A DNA stretch of 64,000 nucleotides from Methanococcoides sp. LMO-2 (GCF_038432375.1 NZ_JBCAUS010000006.1:1-64000); one strand, 5' to 3'; counted from the first letter of the stretch, positions 21,494 through 28,466 are shown. The notes: generated from the sequence alone by a model not told the origin. Numbers and translations are program-made.

Positions 21494-21829
21494 TCAGATC
21501 TTTACGTAGACCTTACCATCCTCAACTTTAACCTCATAGGCTTTCTGGTCACCACATTTACCTGAAAATGACTCCACAAGGAATCCTGCACCCCTTTTTA
21601 CCTTCCCGGAAGTTACGTCATAGCGGCACCTGTGGACAGGACATATCACAAGGTTGTCCTTCAGCCGCCCTTTGACAAGCTTGCCGCCCATATGATTGCA
21701 TATTGCATCGAGTGCATAGAACTCACCTTTCAAATTGACCACAAGGATCTCATTGTTCCCGGTGGTGAAACTCTTCATCTCTCCTTCAGGCACATCTTCC
21801 ATACTACACAATTCAGTATATTCTGCCAT
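21494..21829 (-). CDS. Rieske [2Fe-2S] ferredoxin-like protein
   Basis: 111-aa soluble Rieske protein. Both cluster-binding boxes are present: CNHMGG (C-x-H, residues about 42-44) and CPVHRCRYD (C-x2-H). It has no membrane anchor or signal, so it is a cytoplasmic electron carrier of the type attached to dioxygenases or nitrite reductase small subunits. Partner oxidoreductase is not evident next to it; its neighbours are methionine sulfoxide reductases, suggesting an oxidative stress role by context. Confidence 0.88.
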   Translation of the reverse strand: MAEYTELCSMEDVPEGEMKSFTTGNNEILVVNLKGEFYALDAICNHMGGKLVKGRLKDNLVICPVHRCRYDVTSGKVKRGAGFLVESFSGKCGDQKAYEVKVEDGKVYVKI

Positions 21830-21929
21830 GATAATTCACCCCATTAAATATTTAGGGCGGTGGTATAAGAACATTCCCGAATAATTGAGATGAAAAGTAT
21901 CTGCACAAAGTACTTATTTTCAAGAGCCA

Positions 21930-22364
21930 ATGATTAATACGTTATTTTCTTTTGGGGGTATTAGCATAATAGAGAAGATCGAAAGATCAGAAGAAGAGTG
22001 GAAAAAGCTACTGACACCTGAGCAGTATGCTATTCTAAGAAAAAAGAGAACAGAGATGCCTTTTACCGGCAAGCTGTTGTCAAATAAGGAAAAAGGAACA
22101 TATAATTGTGCAGCCTGTGGCCAGGTTATATTCGAATCAGACAAGAAGTTCGATTCCCAATCGGGGTGGCCAAGTTTTTACGATGTCATGTCCAGTGATA
22201 GTGTAGAACTTGTAACTGATGACAGCCATTTCATGCACAGGATAGAAGTGATATGTTCCAGTTGCGGAAGCCACCTGGGCCATGTTTTCGATGACGGTCC
22301 AAAACCAACCGGGAAACGTTATTGCATAAATTCCGCTGCAATGCAGTTCGAGGGAGAGGAATAA
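21930..22364 (+). CDS. msrB: Peptide-methionine (R)-S-oxide reductase
   Basis: Repairs methionine R-sulfoxide. 144 aa as read from ATG 21930. Zinc ligands CAAC and CSSC are present, the catalytic Cys is in [11 protein letters not shown], and WPSF binds substrate. The conserved part of the family begins at [18 protein letters not shown]; immediately before it is GGGGGT (21953-21958) followed 7 nt later by ATA (21966), so initiation at ATA is possible and would remove 12 non-conserved residues. The ATG at 21930 has no ribosome site. Pairs with msrA downstream. Confidence 0.9.
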   Translation: MINTLFSFGGISIIEKIERSEEEWKKLLTPEQYAILRKKRTEMPFTGKLLSNKEKGTYNCAACGQVIFESDKKFDSQSGWPSFYDVMSSDSVELVTDDSHFMHRIEVICSSCGSHLGHVFDDGPKPTGKRYCINSAAMQFEGEE

Positions 22365-22394
22365 ATCAAGCCTTGAAGAAAGATGGTGACTATA

Positions 22395-22856
22395 ATGTTG
22401 GAAAAAGCCACATTTGCAGCCGGATGTTTCTGGGGAGTAGAGGACAACTTCAGCAGGGTAAGTGGAGTAGTATCAACAAAGGTGGGTTACACAGGCGGTT
22501 CAATGGAAAATCCCGGTTACTATGATGTAGCTACCGGAAAGACCGGGCATGCCGAATCCATAGAGATCCTTTTTGACCCGGAGATAGTTTCCTACGATGA
22601 GCTGCTTGAAGTTTTCTGGAGTATACATGATCCTACCACACTGAACAAGCAGGGACCGGACATTGGTACCCAGTACAGGTCTGCAATATTCTATCATGAT
22701 GAGAAACAAAAGGAAGCTGCCCTGAACTCAAAGAAAAAGCAGGAAGAAAGCAAGCAATATGTCAATAGCATCAAGACCGAAATAGTACCGGCTGACATAT
22801 TCTATCCTGCAGAAGAGTATCATCAGAAGTACTTCGAGAAGTTGAGGGGGCGATGA
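22395..22856 (+). CDS. msrA: Peptide-methionine (S)-S-oxide reductase
   Basis: Repairs methionine S-sulfoxide. The catalytic signature GCFWGVE is at residues 10-16 when read from ATG 22395 (GGTGA 5 nt upstream; ATG 22383 adds four residues). Family features [18 protein letters not shown] and [14 protein letters not shown] are intact; length about 153 aa is normal. It is separated by 30 nt from msrB, so both are probably made together. Confidence 0.93.
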   Translation: MLEKATFAAGCFWGVEDNFSRVSGVVSTKVGYTGGSMENPGYYDVATGKTGHAESIEILFDPEIVSYDELLEVFWSIHDPTTLNKQGPDIGTQYRSAIFYHDEKQKEAALNSKKKQEESKQYVNSIKTEIVPADIFYPAEEYHQKYFEKLRGR

Positions 22857-22874
22857 TCACAAAAGTGATCATCG
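22851..22874 (+). terminator. Hairpin at the msrA stop codon
   Basis: Perfect 10-bp stem CGATGATCAC/GTGATCATCG with loop AAAA that includes the msrA stop. No T-run follows on this strand, so it may stabilise the 3' end rather than terminate by itself. Confidence 0.45.
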
Positions 22875-22915
22875 CAAAAAGACAATGGAGAAAAATGAAA
22901 AGCCTATGAAATAAA

Positions 22916-22939
22916 GGAGTTTCCAAAATGGAACTCTCC
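22916..22939 (-). terminator. Terminator-like hairpin after the array gene copy 1
   Basis: On the minus strand GGAGAGTTCCA and TGGAAACTCC pair with a one-base bulge, followed by TTTATTTC. It lies 7 nt after the stop of the last array gene. Confidence 0.5.
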
Positions 22940-22945
22940 CTTAAT

Positions 22946-23113
22946 TCAAAAGAGGTTGACGTAAGATGAAAGCCTGAGGAAGGCAGTAAATGCGATGGAC
23001 ACTGTAACTGTGGCAATGAATGCAGTGTTGCCATCAATGTTAAGTCCTCCAGTTGTCCATTCAAGAATCCTGTCTTCTTCGTCCATCATGGAACCTTCGT
23101 AGTATGTGTCCAT
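22946..23113 (-). CDS. 55-aa membrane protein, array copy 1
   Basis: Starts ATG 23113 with CGGAGG 9 nt upstream and ends TGA. The sequence begins MDTYYEGSMMDEEDRILEWT, with an acidic N-terminal half and a hydrophobic C-terminal helix at about 30-50 (FIATVTVSIAFTAFLRLS) ending SYVNLF. One transmembrane helix with the acidic end probably cytoplasmic is the simplest reading. It differs from copies 2 and 3 by a single residue (Thr for Ala at position 43). I recognise no family. Small single-helix proteins in tandem copies resemble type I toxin loci in bacteria, but no function is shown. Confidence 0.8.
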   Translation of the reverse strand: MDTYYEGSMMDEEDRILEWTTGGLNIDGNTAFIATVTVSIAFTAFLRLSSYVNLF

Positions 23114-23198
23114 TTATTCTTTCCTCCGAGTTTACTTTTAATGTTAGAGTTAATTTTGTAGATCTGATTTTTGTAGAGTTGATGTTTGGATGTTGTAG

Positions 23199-23253
23199 GA
23201 TTAATTATCACGATTAATCATCAAACATATCTATAACGATTAATCGTTTATAA
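23199..23253 (-). promoter_or_regulatory. Promoter and operators of array copy 1
   Basis: Inverted repeat GATTAAT-N7-ATTAATC at 23199-23219 and the perfect palindrome ACGATTAATCGT at 23236-23247 directly beside a TATA-like TTTATAA (23247-23253). Sites of this spacing suggest cooperative binding of a dimeric repressor over the promoter. Confidence 0.65.
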
Positions 23254-23269
23254 CCCTTTCTGTCGCAAA

Positions 23270-23286
23270 CCTTTGTGAAACAAAGG
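23270..23286. other. Hairpin CCTTTGT-GAA-ACAAAGG, gap 1
   Basis: Perfect 7-bp stem between array units 1 and 2. Read on the minus strand it could end the message of copy 2; read on the plus strand it would sit at the start of a divergent transcript just before an AAAGGAGGT string. Confidence 0.5.
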
Positions 23287-23363
23287 AGGTTATAGGTGAG
23301 CCGGAATGCCCAACGATCCTGAACAAACCAGACCCACCCCAATAGCAGGCAACGATCTATACC

Positions 23364-23531
23364 TCAGAAGAGGTTGACGTAGGATGAAAGCCTGAGGAAA
23401 GCAGCAAATGCGATGGACACTGTAACTGTGGCAATGAATGCAGTGTTGCCATCAATGTTAAGTCCTCCAGTTGTCCATTCAAGAATCCTGTCTTCTTCGT
23501 CCATCATGGAACCTTCGTAGTATGTGTCCAT
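23364..23531 (-). CDS. 55-aa membrane protein, array copy 2
   Basis: Starts ATG 23531 with GGAGG upstream (read as CGGAGGGAAGAATAA then ATG). The protein is identical to copy 3; the two genes differ by one silent change (GAA/GAG). Acidic N-terminal half, hydrophobic helix about 30-50 and conserved end SYVNLF. Its own operator and TATA element lie at 23615-23672, so it is probably transcribed as a separate short message. Confidence 0.8.
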   Translation of the reverse strand: MDTYYEGSMMDEEDRILEWTTGGLNIDGNTAFIATVTVSIAFAAFLRLSSYVNLF

Positions 23532-23614
23532 TTATTCTTCCCTCCGAGTTTACTTTTAATGTTTAGAGTTAATTTTGTAGATCTTATTTTTGTAGAGTTG
23601 ATGTTCGGGTGTTG

Positions 23615-23672
23615 AATGATTAATTGTCACGATTAATCATTGCACACATCTATAATGATTAATCGTTTATAA
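23615..23672 (-). promoter_or_regulatory. Promoter and operators of array copy 2
   Basis: Near-perfect 27-bp palindrome AATGATTAATTGT-C-ACGATTAATCATT (one mismatch) at 23615-23641, a third site ATGATTAATCGT at 23655-23666 and TATA-like TTTATAA at 23666-23672. Confidence 0.7.
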
Positions 23673-23688
23673 GAGTTTCTGTCACAAA

Positions 23689-23705
23689 CCTTTGTGAAAC
23701 AAAGG
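23689..23705. other. Hairpin CCTTTGT-GAA-ACAAAGG, gap 2
   Basis: Same 7-bp hairpin as in gap 1, conserved without change between array units 2 and 3. Confidence 0.5.
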
Positions 23706-23781
23706 AGGTTTTAGGTGAGCCGGAATGCCCAACGATCCTGAACAAACAGACCCACCCCAATAGCAGGCAACGATCTATACC

Positions 23782-23949
23782 TCAGAAGAGGTTGACGTAG
23801 GATGAAAGCCTGAGGAAAGCAGCAAATGCGATGGACACTGTAACTGTGGCAATGAATGCAGTGTTGCCATCAATGTTAAGTCCTCCAGTTGTCCATTCAA
23901 GAATCCTGTCTTCCTCGTCCATCATGGAACCTTCGTAGTATGTGTCCAT
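23782..23949 (-). CDS. 55-aa membrane protein, array copy 3
   Basis: Starts ATG 23949 after CGGAGGGAAGAATAA and stops TGA 23784-23782. The translated protein is the same as copy 2. The silent-only difference to copy 2 together with near-identical flanks shows very recent duplication or gene conversion while the protein is held constant. Topology and unknown function are as for copy 1. Confidence 0.8.
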   Translation of the reverse strand: MDTYYEGSMMDEEDRILEWTTGGLNIDGNTAFIATVTVSIAFAAFLRLSSYVNLF

Positions 23950-24032
23950 TTATTCTTCCCTCCGAGTTTACTTTTAATGTTTAGAGTTAATTTTGTAGAT
24001 CTTATTTTTGTAGAGTTGATGTTTGGGTGTTG

Positions 24033-24090
24033 AATGATTAATTGTCACGATTAATCATTGCACACATCTATAATGATTAATCGTTTATAA
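24033..24090 (-). promoter_or_regulatory. Promoter and operators of array copy 3
   Basis: Palindrome AATGATTAATTGT-C-ACGATTAATCATT at 24033-24059, site ATGATTAATCGT at 24073-24084, and TATA-like TTTATAA at 24084-24090. Confidence 0.7.
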
Positions 24091-24106
24091 GAGTTTCTGT
24101 CACAAA

Positions 24107-24123
24107 CCTTTGTGAAACAAAGG
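24107..24123. other. Hairpin CCTTTGT-GAA-ACAAAGG, gap 3
   Basis: Third identical copy of the 7-bp hairpin, between array units 3 and 4. It is absent upstream of copy 4. Confidence 0.5.
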
Positions 24124-24200
24124 AGGTTTTAGGTGAGCCGGAATGCCCAACGATCCTGAACAAACCAGACCCACCCCAATAACAGGCAACGATCTATACC

Positions 24201-24368
24201 TCAGAAGAGGTTGACGTAGGATGAAAGCCTGAGGAAAGCAGCAAATGCGATGGACACTGCAACTGTGGCAATGAATGCAGTGTTGCCATCAACGTTAAGT
24301 CCTCCAGTTGTCCATTCAAGGATCCTGTCTTCCTCGTCCATCATGGAACCTTCGTAGTATGTGTCCAT
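24201..24368 (-). CDS. 55-aa membrane protein, array copy 4
   Basis: Starts ATG 24368 after CGGAGGGAAGAATAA. It differs from copies 2 and 3 by Ala for Thr at residue 37 within the hydrophobic helix (IATVAVSIA) and by a few silent changes. The leader is about 75 nt shorter than in the other units: the promoter lies only some 90 nt upstream. As the first unit in the direction of transcription it is the most diverged and may be the founder copy. Confidence 0.8.
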   Translation of the reverse strand: MDTYYEGSMMDEEDRILEWTTGGLNVDGNTAFIATVAVSIAFAAFLRLSSYVNLF

Positions 24369-24408
24369 TTATTCTTCCCTCCGATCTTGTGTTCAATGTT
24401 GTTTGGCT

Positions 24409-24466
24409 AATGATTAATTATCACGATTAATCATTGCACATATCTATAATGATTAACCGTTTATAA
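24409..24466 (-). promoter_or_regulatory. Promoter and operators of array copy 4
   Basis: Palindrome AATGATTAATTAT-C-ACGATTAATCATT at 24409-24435, site ATGATTAACCGT at 24449-24460 and TATA-like TTTATAA at 24460-24466. The operator is kept although the leader around it is rearranged, supporting its importance. Confidence 0.65.
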
Positions 24467-24722
24467 GGGTTTCTATCGATCTGCCAATTGAAGAACCAGA
24501 TATATACCTCACAAACCAATTGTATGATGAGATAAACTGCTATAACCGCAGGGAGGCGGGGAAGAAGTGAATAAAAAAGTGCTTGAATACATCAATAAGC
24601 AAAAAAAGAGAAGATAGAAAAGTTGCTGAAAATGATCATGAAAGCATGAAATGATTTATGAATGCCCATCATTGGAAATATAATAGATATGTTTATGTAA
24701 AATATCAATCTAAATTCATACC
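24467..24722. other. Intergenic region right of the array
   Basis: No gene seen. It holds a 13-nt G-rich string GGAGGCGGGGAAG (24552-24564) that recurs at 37582-37594, followed by a possible 16-codon frame from GTG 24568. AT-rich TATA-like DNA near 24675-24700 probably serves the gene at 24723. Confidence 0.35.
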
Positions 24723-25412
24723 ATGGATAAGCTGACCTCTTCTAACAGGACATTCATAGGCCTGATAGTTATGATGTTGCTTGGAAAGGCCACATGGGAA
24801 TATTTTGATGTTAACCATCCCATAGTCCAGCAATGGACCGCCACCTGGTCAGCAATAATTGTTGTAGCCCTCCTGGGAGCTGTTTGCATAAAACTGGCTC
24901 CAAAAGCAGGCTTCCCTGAAATATGGGATCAGAAAATCCCCAACAAACAGAGGATTGTTATCCCGATACTTCTGGGAATAGGATTTTCCATAATTGAGAT
25001 CCTTGTCGGCCTAGTCCTCCAACTGCCGAATATACATGTGCAGTTCCCATTCTCGATCCCCGTCTATGTAAGCGGCGGAATATTCCTTGAGATACTGTAC
25101 CACCTCATCCCGGTGGTCGCTCTTACATGGCTGATATCAACCATTTTGTTGAAGGGAGAAAAACAAAACCAGGTATTCATAGCAGTTGCCGTCCTTGCAA
25201 GCCTGTGGGAACCTGTAATGCAGATAACAGGAATGCAGCAGATGGGAATGCTTACAAGTGCATTCTTTGCTGTGAGTCTATTCATATTCATTTTTGCAGG
25301 CAACCTTGTACCGATCATCCTTTTCAGAAAGTATGGATTCCTTGCACCGGTGATCTGGCGCCTTGCTGACTACAGCATCTGGCATGTGATCTGGCCTTTG
25401 CTCTACTACTGA
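24723..25412 (+). CDS. Multi-pass membrane protein, possibly CPBP-like
   Basis: 229-aa integral membrane protein with about six or seven hydrophobic segments. The pattern EILYHLIPVVALTW in the middle, ASLWEPVMQ and the C-terminal RLADYSIWHVIW recall CPBP-family intramembrane metalloproteases (E, then H-containing helices), but the canonical EExxxR motif is not evident, so enzymatic activity is uncertain. It is divergent from the 55-aa protein array and could be functionally related to it by location only. Confidence 0.5.
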   Translation: MDKLTSSNRTFIGLIVMMLLGKATWEYFDVNHPIVQQWTATWSAIIVVALLGAVCIKLAPKAGFPEIWDQKIPNKQRIVIPILLGIGFSIIEILVGLVLQLPNIHVQFPFSIPVYVSGGIFLEILYHLIPVVALTWLISTILLKGEKQNQVFIAVAVLASLWEPVMQITGMQQMGMLTSAFFAVSLFIFIFAGNLVPIILFRKYGFLAPVIWRLADYSIWHVIWPLLYY

Positions 25413-25492
25413 TCCGGCGATAACAGATACCATCTTACATATCCGCTAACAAAAGAACGATCATATTTTACGAGATTCCAAATTCTACGAAC

Positions 25493-25891
25493 TCAGGAAA
25501 GCATCCTGTTGGCAAGCCAGGGAGATATTGCGGTCACAATGAGCACAAGCATCCAGATGCGCCCCTCAAGGAAATTGTAATCGTGCAACAGGTGTTCCCA
25601 TGAGTGACCTATGACGAAATGCCCGAAGAGGAATTCAAAGGATACCGTAAGCGAAACCCACATCAGTCCGACATAGATGAACTGTACCGGTGTTCCGGAG
25701 ACTCCGGAATATTTAAGGAAAGCATAGGTTACCGCAAAGATCACCGTGCTGAATATGATGGAACTTATCTGATGCGCAAGAAGATCACCTGTGTAAGGCG
25801 CATAGAGACCTCTTAATGTACCATTGATTATTGCGAGAAATACGAACAGCACCCATACCCCAAGGAAATAGAGGTAAAGCCTTGAATACAT
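25493..25891 (-). CDS. Four-helix membrane protein, unknown
   Basis: 132-aa protein with four predicted transmembrane helices (about 6-26, 42-62, 71-93 and 108-127). Conserved-looking polar residues lie between helices 3 and 4 (FGHFVIGHSWEHLLHDYNFLEGR), a His-rich loop that might bind metal. I do not recognise the family. It stands alone and converges with the gene at 24723. Confidence 0.6.
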   Translation of the reverse strand: MYSRLYLYFLGVWVLFVFLAIINGTLRGLYAPYTGDLLAHQISSIIFSTVIFAVTYAFLKYSGVSGTPVQFIYVGLMWVSLTVSFEFLFGHFVIGHSWEHLLHDYNFLEGRIWMLVLIVTAISPWLANRMLS

Positions 25892-25989
25892 AATAATAAA
25901 TTTAGTTACAAAGCATAAAAACTTATTTTAATATTAAAAAAGTAGCCAGCCATTAATCCTTCCATAAAACAAAAAAAGAATGATTAGCA

Positions 25990-26556
25990 TTAGCCAATCA
26001 TCGCATAGATCTTCATCACGAGAGGCATAATTGCAAGTGAGATCTTCGTTCCCATACTCGCATCCTCAGAAGCCTGAATGGTGATAAGACCGTCGTCATA
26101 TGCCTGCCTGAATGTATCTCCCGGAGATTCGGAATCCAGAATTGCATTTGCAGTGTCCTCGTTTGTGGTCACAATGATCGTCTCAGCAAATGGAACACCA
26201 TCCCAGTTGTATTCGGCATCCAGCTCACTCCACCTGCCAAATTCAACAGCAGAAGCATCTGAATCAGTGATCGCTACAATCTTCATCGTAACACCGCTTT
26301 CAGTTACATAAGGACCAGGGCTGAGAGCAACATCAAATTCAGGACCTCCCGTAGTCTCGTCCTCAGCATTGTTCATATAAACAGCAAGAACAACATGCTG
26401 GTCAGCAAGAATTCCTCTCAGCGTCCCGGGAACCTGATCGATCTTCTCATTGTACTCAGGAACTGCAGCATTCATGTCATCAAACAGGTCTGCACTTGCA
26501 GGAATCATGAAAAGCGCAGCCACTAACACCATTGAAATAATTAATTTTAATTTCAT
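25990..26556 (-). CDS. Secreted protein of unknown function
   Basis: 188 aa from ATG 26556. A clear signal peptide (MKLKLIISMVLVAALFMIPASA, cleavage after ASA near residue 22) is followed by an acidic soluble domain with few Lys and a hydrophobic C-terminal segment (LAIMPLVMKIYAMIG) that could be a weak membrane anchor. No cysteine or known motif. Probably an envelope-associated protein of a halotolerant methanogen, judging from its acidic composition. This last point is inference. Confidence 0.65.
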   Translation of the reverse strand: MKLKLIISMVLVAALFMIPASADLFDDMNAAVPEYNEKIDQVPGTLRGILADQHVVLAVYMNNAEDETTGGPEFDVALSPGPYVTESGVTMKIVAITDSDASAVEFGRWSELDAEYNWDGVPFAETIIVTTNEDTANAILDSESPGDTFRQAYDDGLITIQASEDASMGTKISLAIMPLVMKIYAMIG

Positions 26557-26565
26557 GCATAACAC

Positions 26566-27136
26566 CCCAATTTATATTTAGTAAGTTAGAGGATTTTAAG
26601 TTAACCCTTATTTAAAAAATTTTTAAGAGAATGATGAAAACATCTCATGAGTAGTGCAGAAAGAGTAGAATGAAGTCTACAAAAATGGGTTGGAATTTAT
26701 TTATAAATTAGAATTGATTACAAGGAGATAATACTTCCCCAATCATAAAGGAAAGTAAAAGGCAATAAGAAGCTCTAATTAATATTAATAATAATTATAG
26801 ATGCCGAAAAGTAAAGTATACTTGAACTATAACATATATATTAGTTAGATATAATTATATACTGAAACACACAATATAGTGTGTTAGGGTATGACACGGT
26901 TGGGATAGATTAGATGAGTGGGGGCTCATCTCTCCCTTTCTTTTTAATGAATTTTTGATTACGCGAAGCTATCCGGATGATAAAACAGGATAGTATACAT
27001 AATCCCTAATTGTAAAAAATATCATGGATTAATTAATAATATTAATATACAATTCTGTCTCAAAAAATTATAAAAGTTTATATGTTAACAAGTGAATTTT
27101 TTATTAGGCACAAATGCCAAATATGGGGGCTAAATA
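26566..27136. other. AT-rich intergenic region with a candidate small RNA
   Basis: No open reading frame of note. It separates the secreted protein promoter from the fasciclin gene. The only structured part is at 26860-26945 (listed separately). The last 150 bp are very AT-rich and probably carry the fasciclin gene promoter (TATA-like AAAAGTTTATATG near 27070). Confidence 0.5.
26860..26945 (+). ncRNA. Candidate small non-coding RNA
   Basis: Two consecutive perfect hairpins, AACACAC-AATATA-GTGTGTT (26866-26885) and AGATGAG-TGGGGG-CTCATCT (26912-26931), followed by a pyrimidine-rich T-run (26937-26945) and preceded by TATA-like ATATATATTAG and ATATAATTATAT (26833-26860). Promoter, structure and terminator-like end in about 90 nt with no reading frame is the layout of an archaeal sRNA. 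No homologue is known to me. Confidence 0.45.
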
Positions 27137-28258
27137 ATGAAATATAAAAGTACGATATGGTTATTGACATTTTTAGCTGTTATTTTTTCTTTGACAGCAA
27201 CTGCAAGCGCAGGAACTGTAGTAGACATAATCAATGATAGTGAAAACCATACTATTCTTGAAACAGCATTAAGTGATACTGGCTTAACAGTACCTCTCTC
27301 AGCAGAGGATACAAATTTCACAGTATTTGCACCAACGGATGCTGCCTTTGCAGCACTGCCACCAGGGCTCCTTGCTAGTTTATCTGAAGAGGAACTGACA
27401 AACATATTGCTCTATCATGCACTGGACGGAAGAGTCCTGTCAACAGACCTTTCAGATGGAATGACTGCTACAACATTACTGGAAAAGGACGTTCTGGTAA
27501 CAATAGATGGAACTGATGTATTCATCAACAATGCTCAGGTCACTGTTGTTGATATCGAAGCGGACAATGGAGTCGTACATGTGATAGATGCTGTGCTGGT
27601 ACCACCGGCTACTGTTGTAGACATAATCAGCAATAGTCCAAGACATACTACCCTTGAAGCAGCATTGATAGCTGCCAATTTGAATGGAACACTTTCAGGA
27701 CCAGGAAATTTTACAGTATTTGCACCAACTGATGATGCATTTGATGCACTACCGCCAGGGCTCCTTGCTAGTTTATCTGAAGAGGAACTGACAAACATAT
27801 TGCTCTATCATGTGCTGGACGGAAGAGTCCTGTCAACAGACCTTTCAGATGGAATGACTGCAACCACATTACTGGGCAAGAATATCCTGGTAACAATCAA
27901 TGAAGACGGTGTATTCATCAACGATGCTAAAGTCACTGTTGTTGATCTCGAAGCAGACAATGGAGTTGTACATGTGATAGATGCTGTGTTGGTGCCGCCA
28001 AACATTAAAGCTGACATCATAGCTCTCAAATCACAGGTGGATTCCGAAGACCTGAACCGGCCTATCGACAGAGCACTCCAGGCAAAGCTGGATGCAGCGC
28101 TTAAATCAGAATCTAAAGGAAATGAAAAAGCTGCTGCCAATCAGTTAAATGCTTTCATCAACAGTGTGGAGGCTCAGAGTGGAAAAGCCATTGATGAAGT
28201 TGTTGCAGGAGAATGGATCAGCTTAGCTGAAATGATAATCAGCGATCTGGAGAGTTAA
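27137..28258 (+). CDS. Secreted protein with two fasciclin (FAS1) domains
   Basis: 373 aa. Signal peptide at 1-25 (ends TATASA), then two FAS1 adhesion domains at about 28-157 and 158-287. Each has the hallmark FTVFAPTDAAFAALP/FTVFAPTDDAFDALP, LLYHALDGRVLSTDL/LLYHVLDGRVLSTDL and NGVVHVIDAVLVPP. The domains are strongly alike even at DNA level, pointing to an internal duplication. The C-terminal 85 residues are helical and charged (ALKSQVDSEDLNRPIDRALQ onward) with no membrane anchor. Likely a cell-surface adhesion protein. Confidence 0.92.
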   Translation: MKYKSTIWLLTFLAVIFSLTATASAGTVVDIINDSENHTILETALSDTGLTVPLSAEDTNFTVFAPTDAAFAALPPGLLASLSEEELTNILLYHALDGRVLSTDLSDGMTATTLLEKDVLVTIDGTDVFINNAQVTVVDIEADNGVVHVIDAVLVPPATVVDIISNSPRHTTLEAALIAANLNGTLSGPGNFTVFAPTDDAFDALPPGLLASLSEEELTNILLYHVLDGRVLSTDLSDGMTATTLLGKNILVTINEDGVFINDAKVTVVDLEADNGVVHVIDAVLVPPNIKADIIALKSQVDSEDLNRPIDRALQAKLDAALKSESKGNEKAAANQLNAFINSVEAQSGKAIDEVVAGEWISLAEMIISDLES

Positions 28259-28289
28259 GCAATTAGGCACCTCTCCAACTTCTTTTTTT
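28249..28289 (+). terminator. Terminator after the fasciclin gene
   Basis: 6-bp stem GGAGAG/CTCTCC (28249-28254 and 28271-28276) across the stop codon, followed by a run of seven T at 28283-28289. Confidence 0.55.
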
Positions 28290-28378
28290 CTTATATATTG
28301 ATAATTAACATAAAGGATCATGCTGTAGCGGAATCTATGAGAGAATGAAATACCGTATAAAGTTAAATCTCAAAAAAG

Positions 28379-28466
28379 TGGTGCGGGAGGTGCGATTCGA
28401 ACGCACGAACTCCTACGAGACAGGGTCCTAAGCCCTGCGCCTTTGGCCTGGCTGGGCAACCCCCGC
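28379..28466 (-). tRNA. tRNA-Leu (anticodon UAG)
   Basis: Starts GCGGGGGTTGCCCAGCC, anticodon arm CAGGG-CTTAGGA-CCCTG with anticodon TAG, long variable arm of a class II tRNA, T-loop GTTCGAATC and acceptor 3' strand CTCCCGC with discriminator A. CCA is encoded (28381-28379). No intron. Confidence 0.95.

Larger units (their letters stand above)
22949..24460. repeat. Four-unit tandem repeat, period about 418 bp
   Basis: Gene starts at 23113, 23531, 23949 and 24368 are spaced 418, 418 and 419 bp. Each unit comprises a 168-bp gene on the minus strand, a leader, a palindromic operator, a TATA-like TTTATAA, a CCTTTGT hairpin (first three gaps only) and a conserved non-coding tail. Coding and non-coding parts are almost equally conserved, which indicates recent amplification or gene conversion. 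The unit nearest 24.4 kb has a shortened leader and lacks the hairpin and tail beyond its promoter. Confidence 0.95.

Noticed and set aside
23700-23772. Plus-strand 23-codon frame as a conserved antitoxin peptide
   Set aside because: It is frameshifted in gap 2 and its ATG is too far from the AGGAGG string, so a coding role is not supported; an RNA role remains possible.
22949-24460. CRISPR array
   Set aside because: Units are about 418 bp and contain genes; there are no short repeats with unique spacers.
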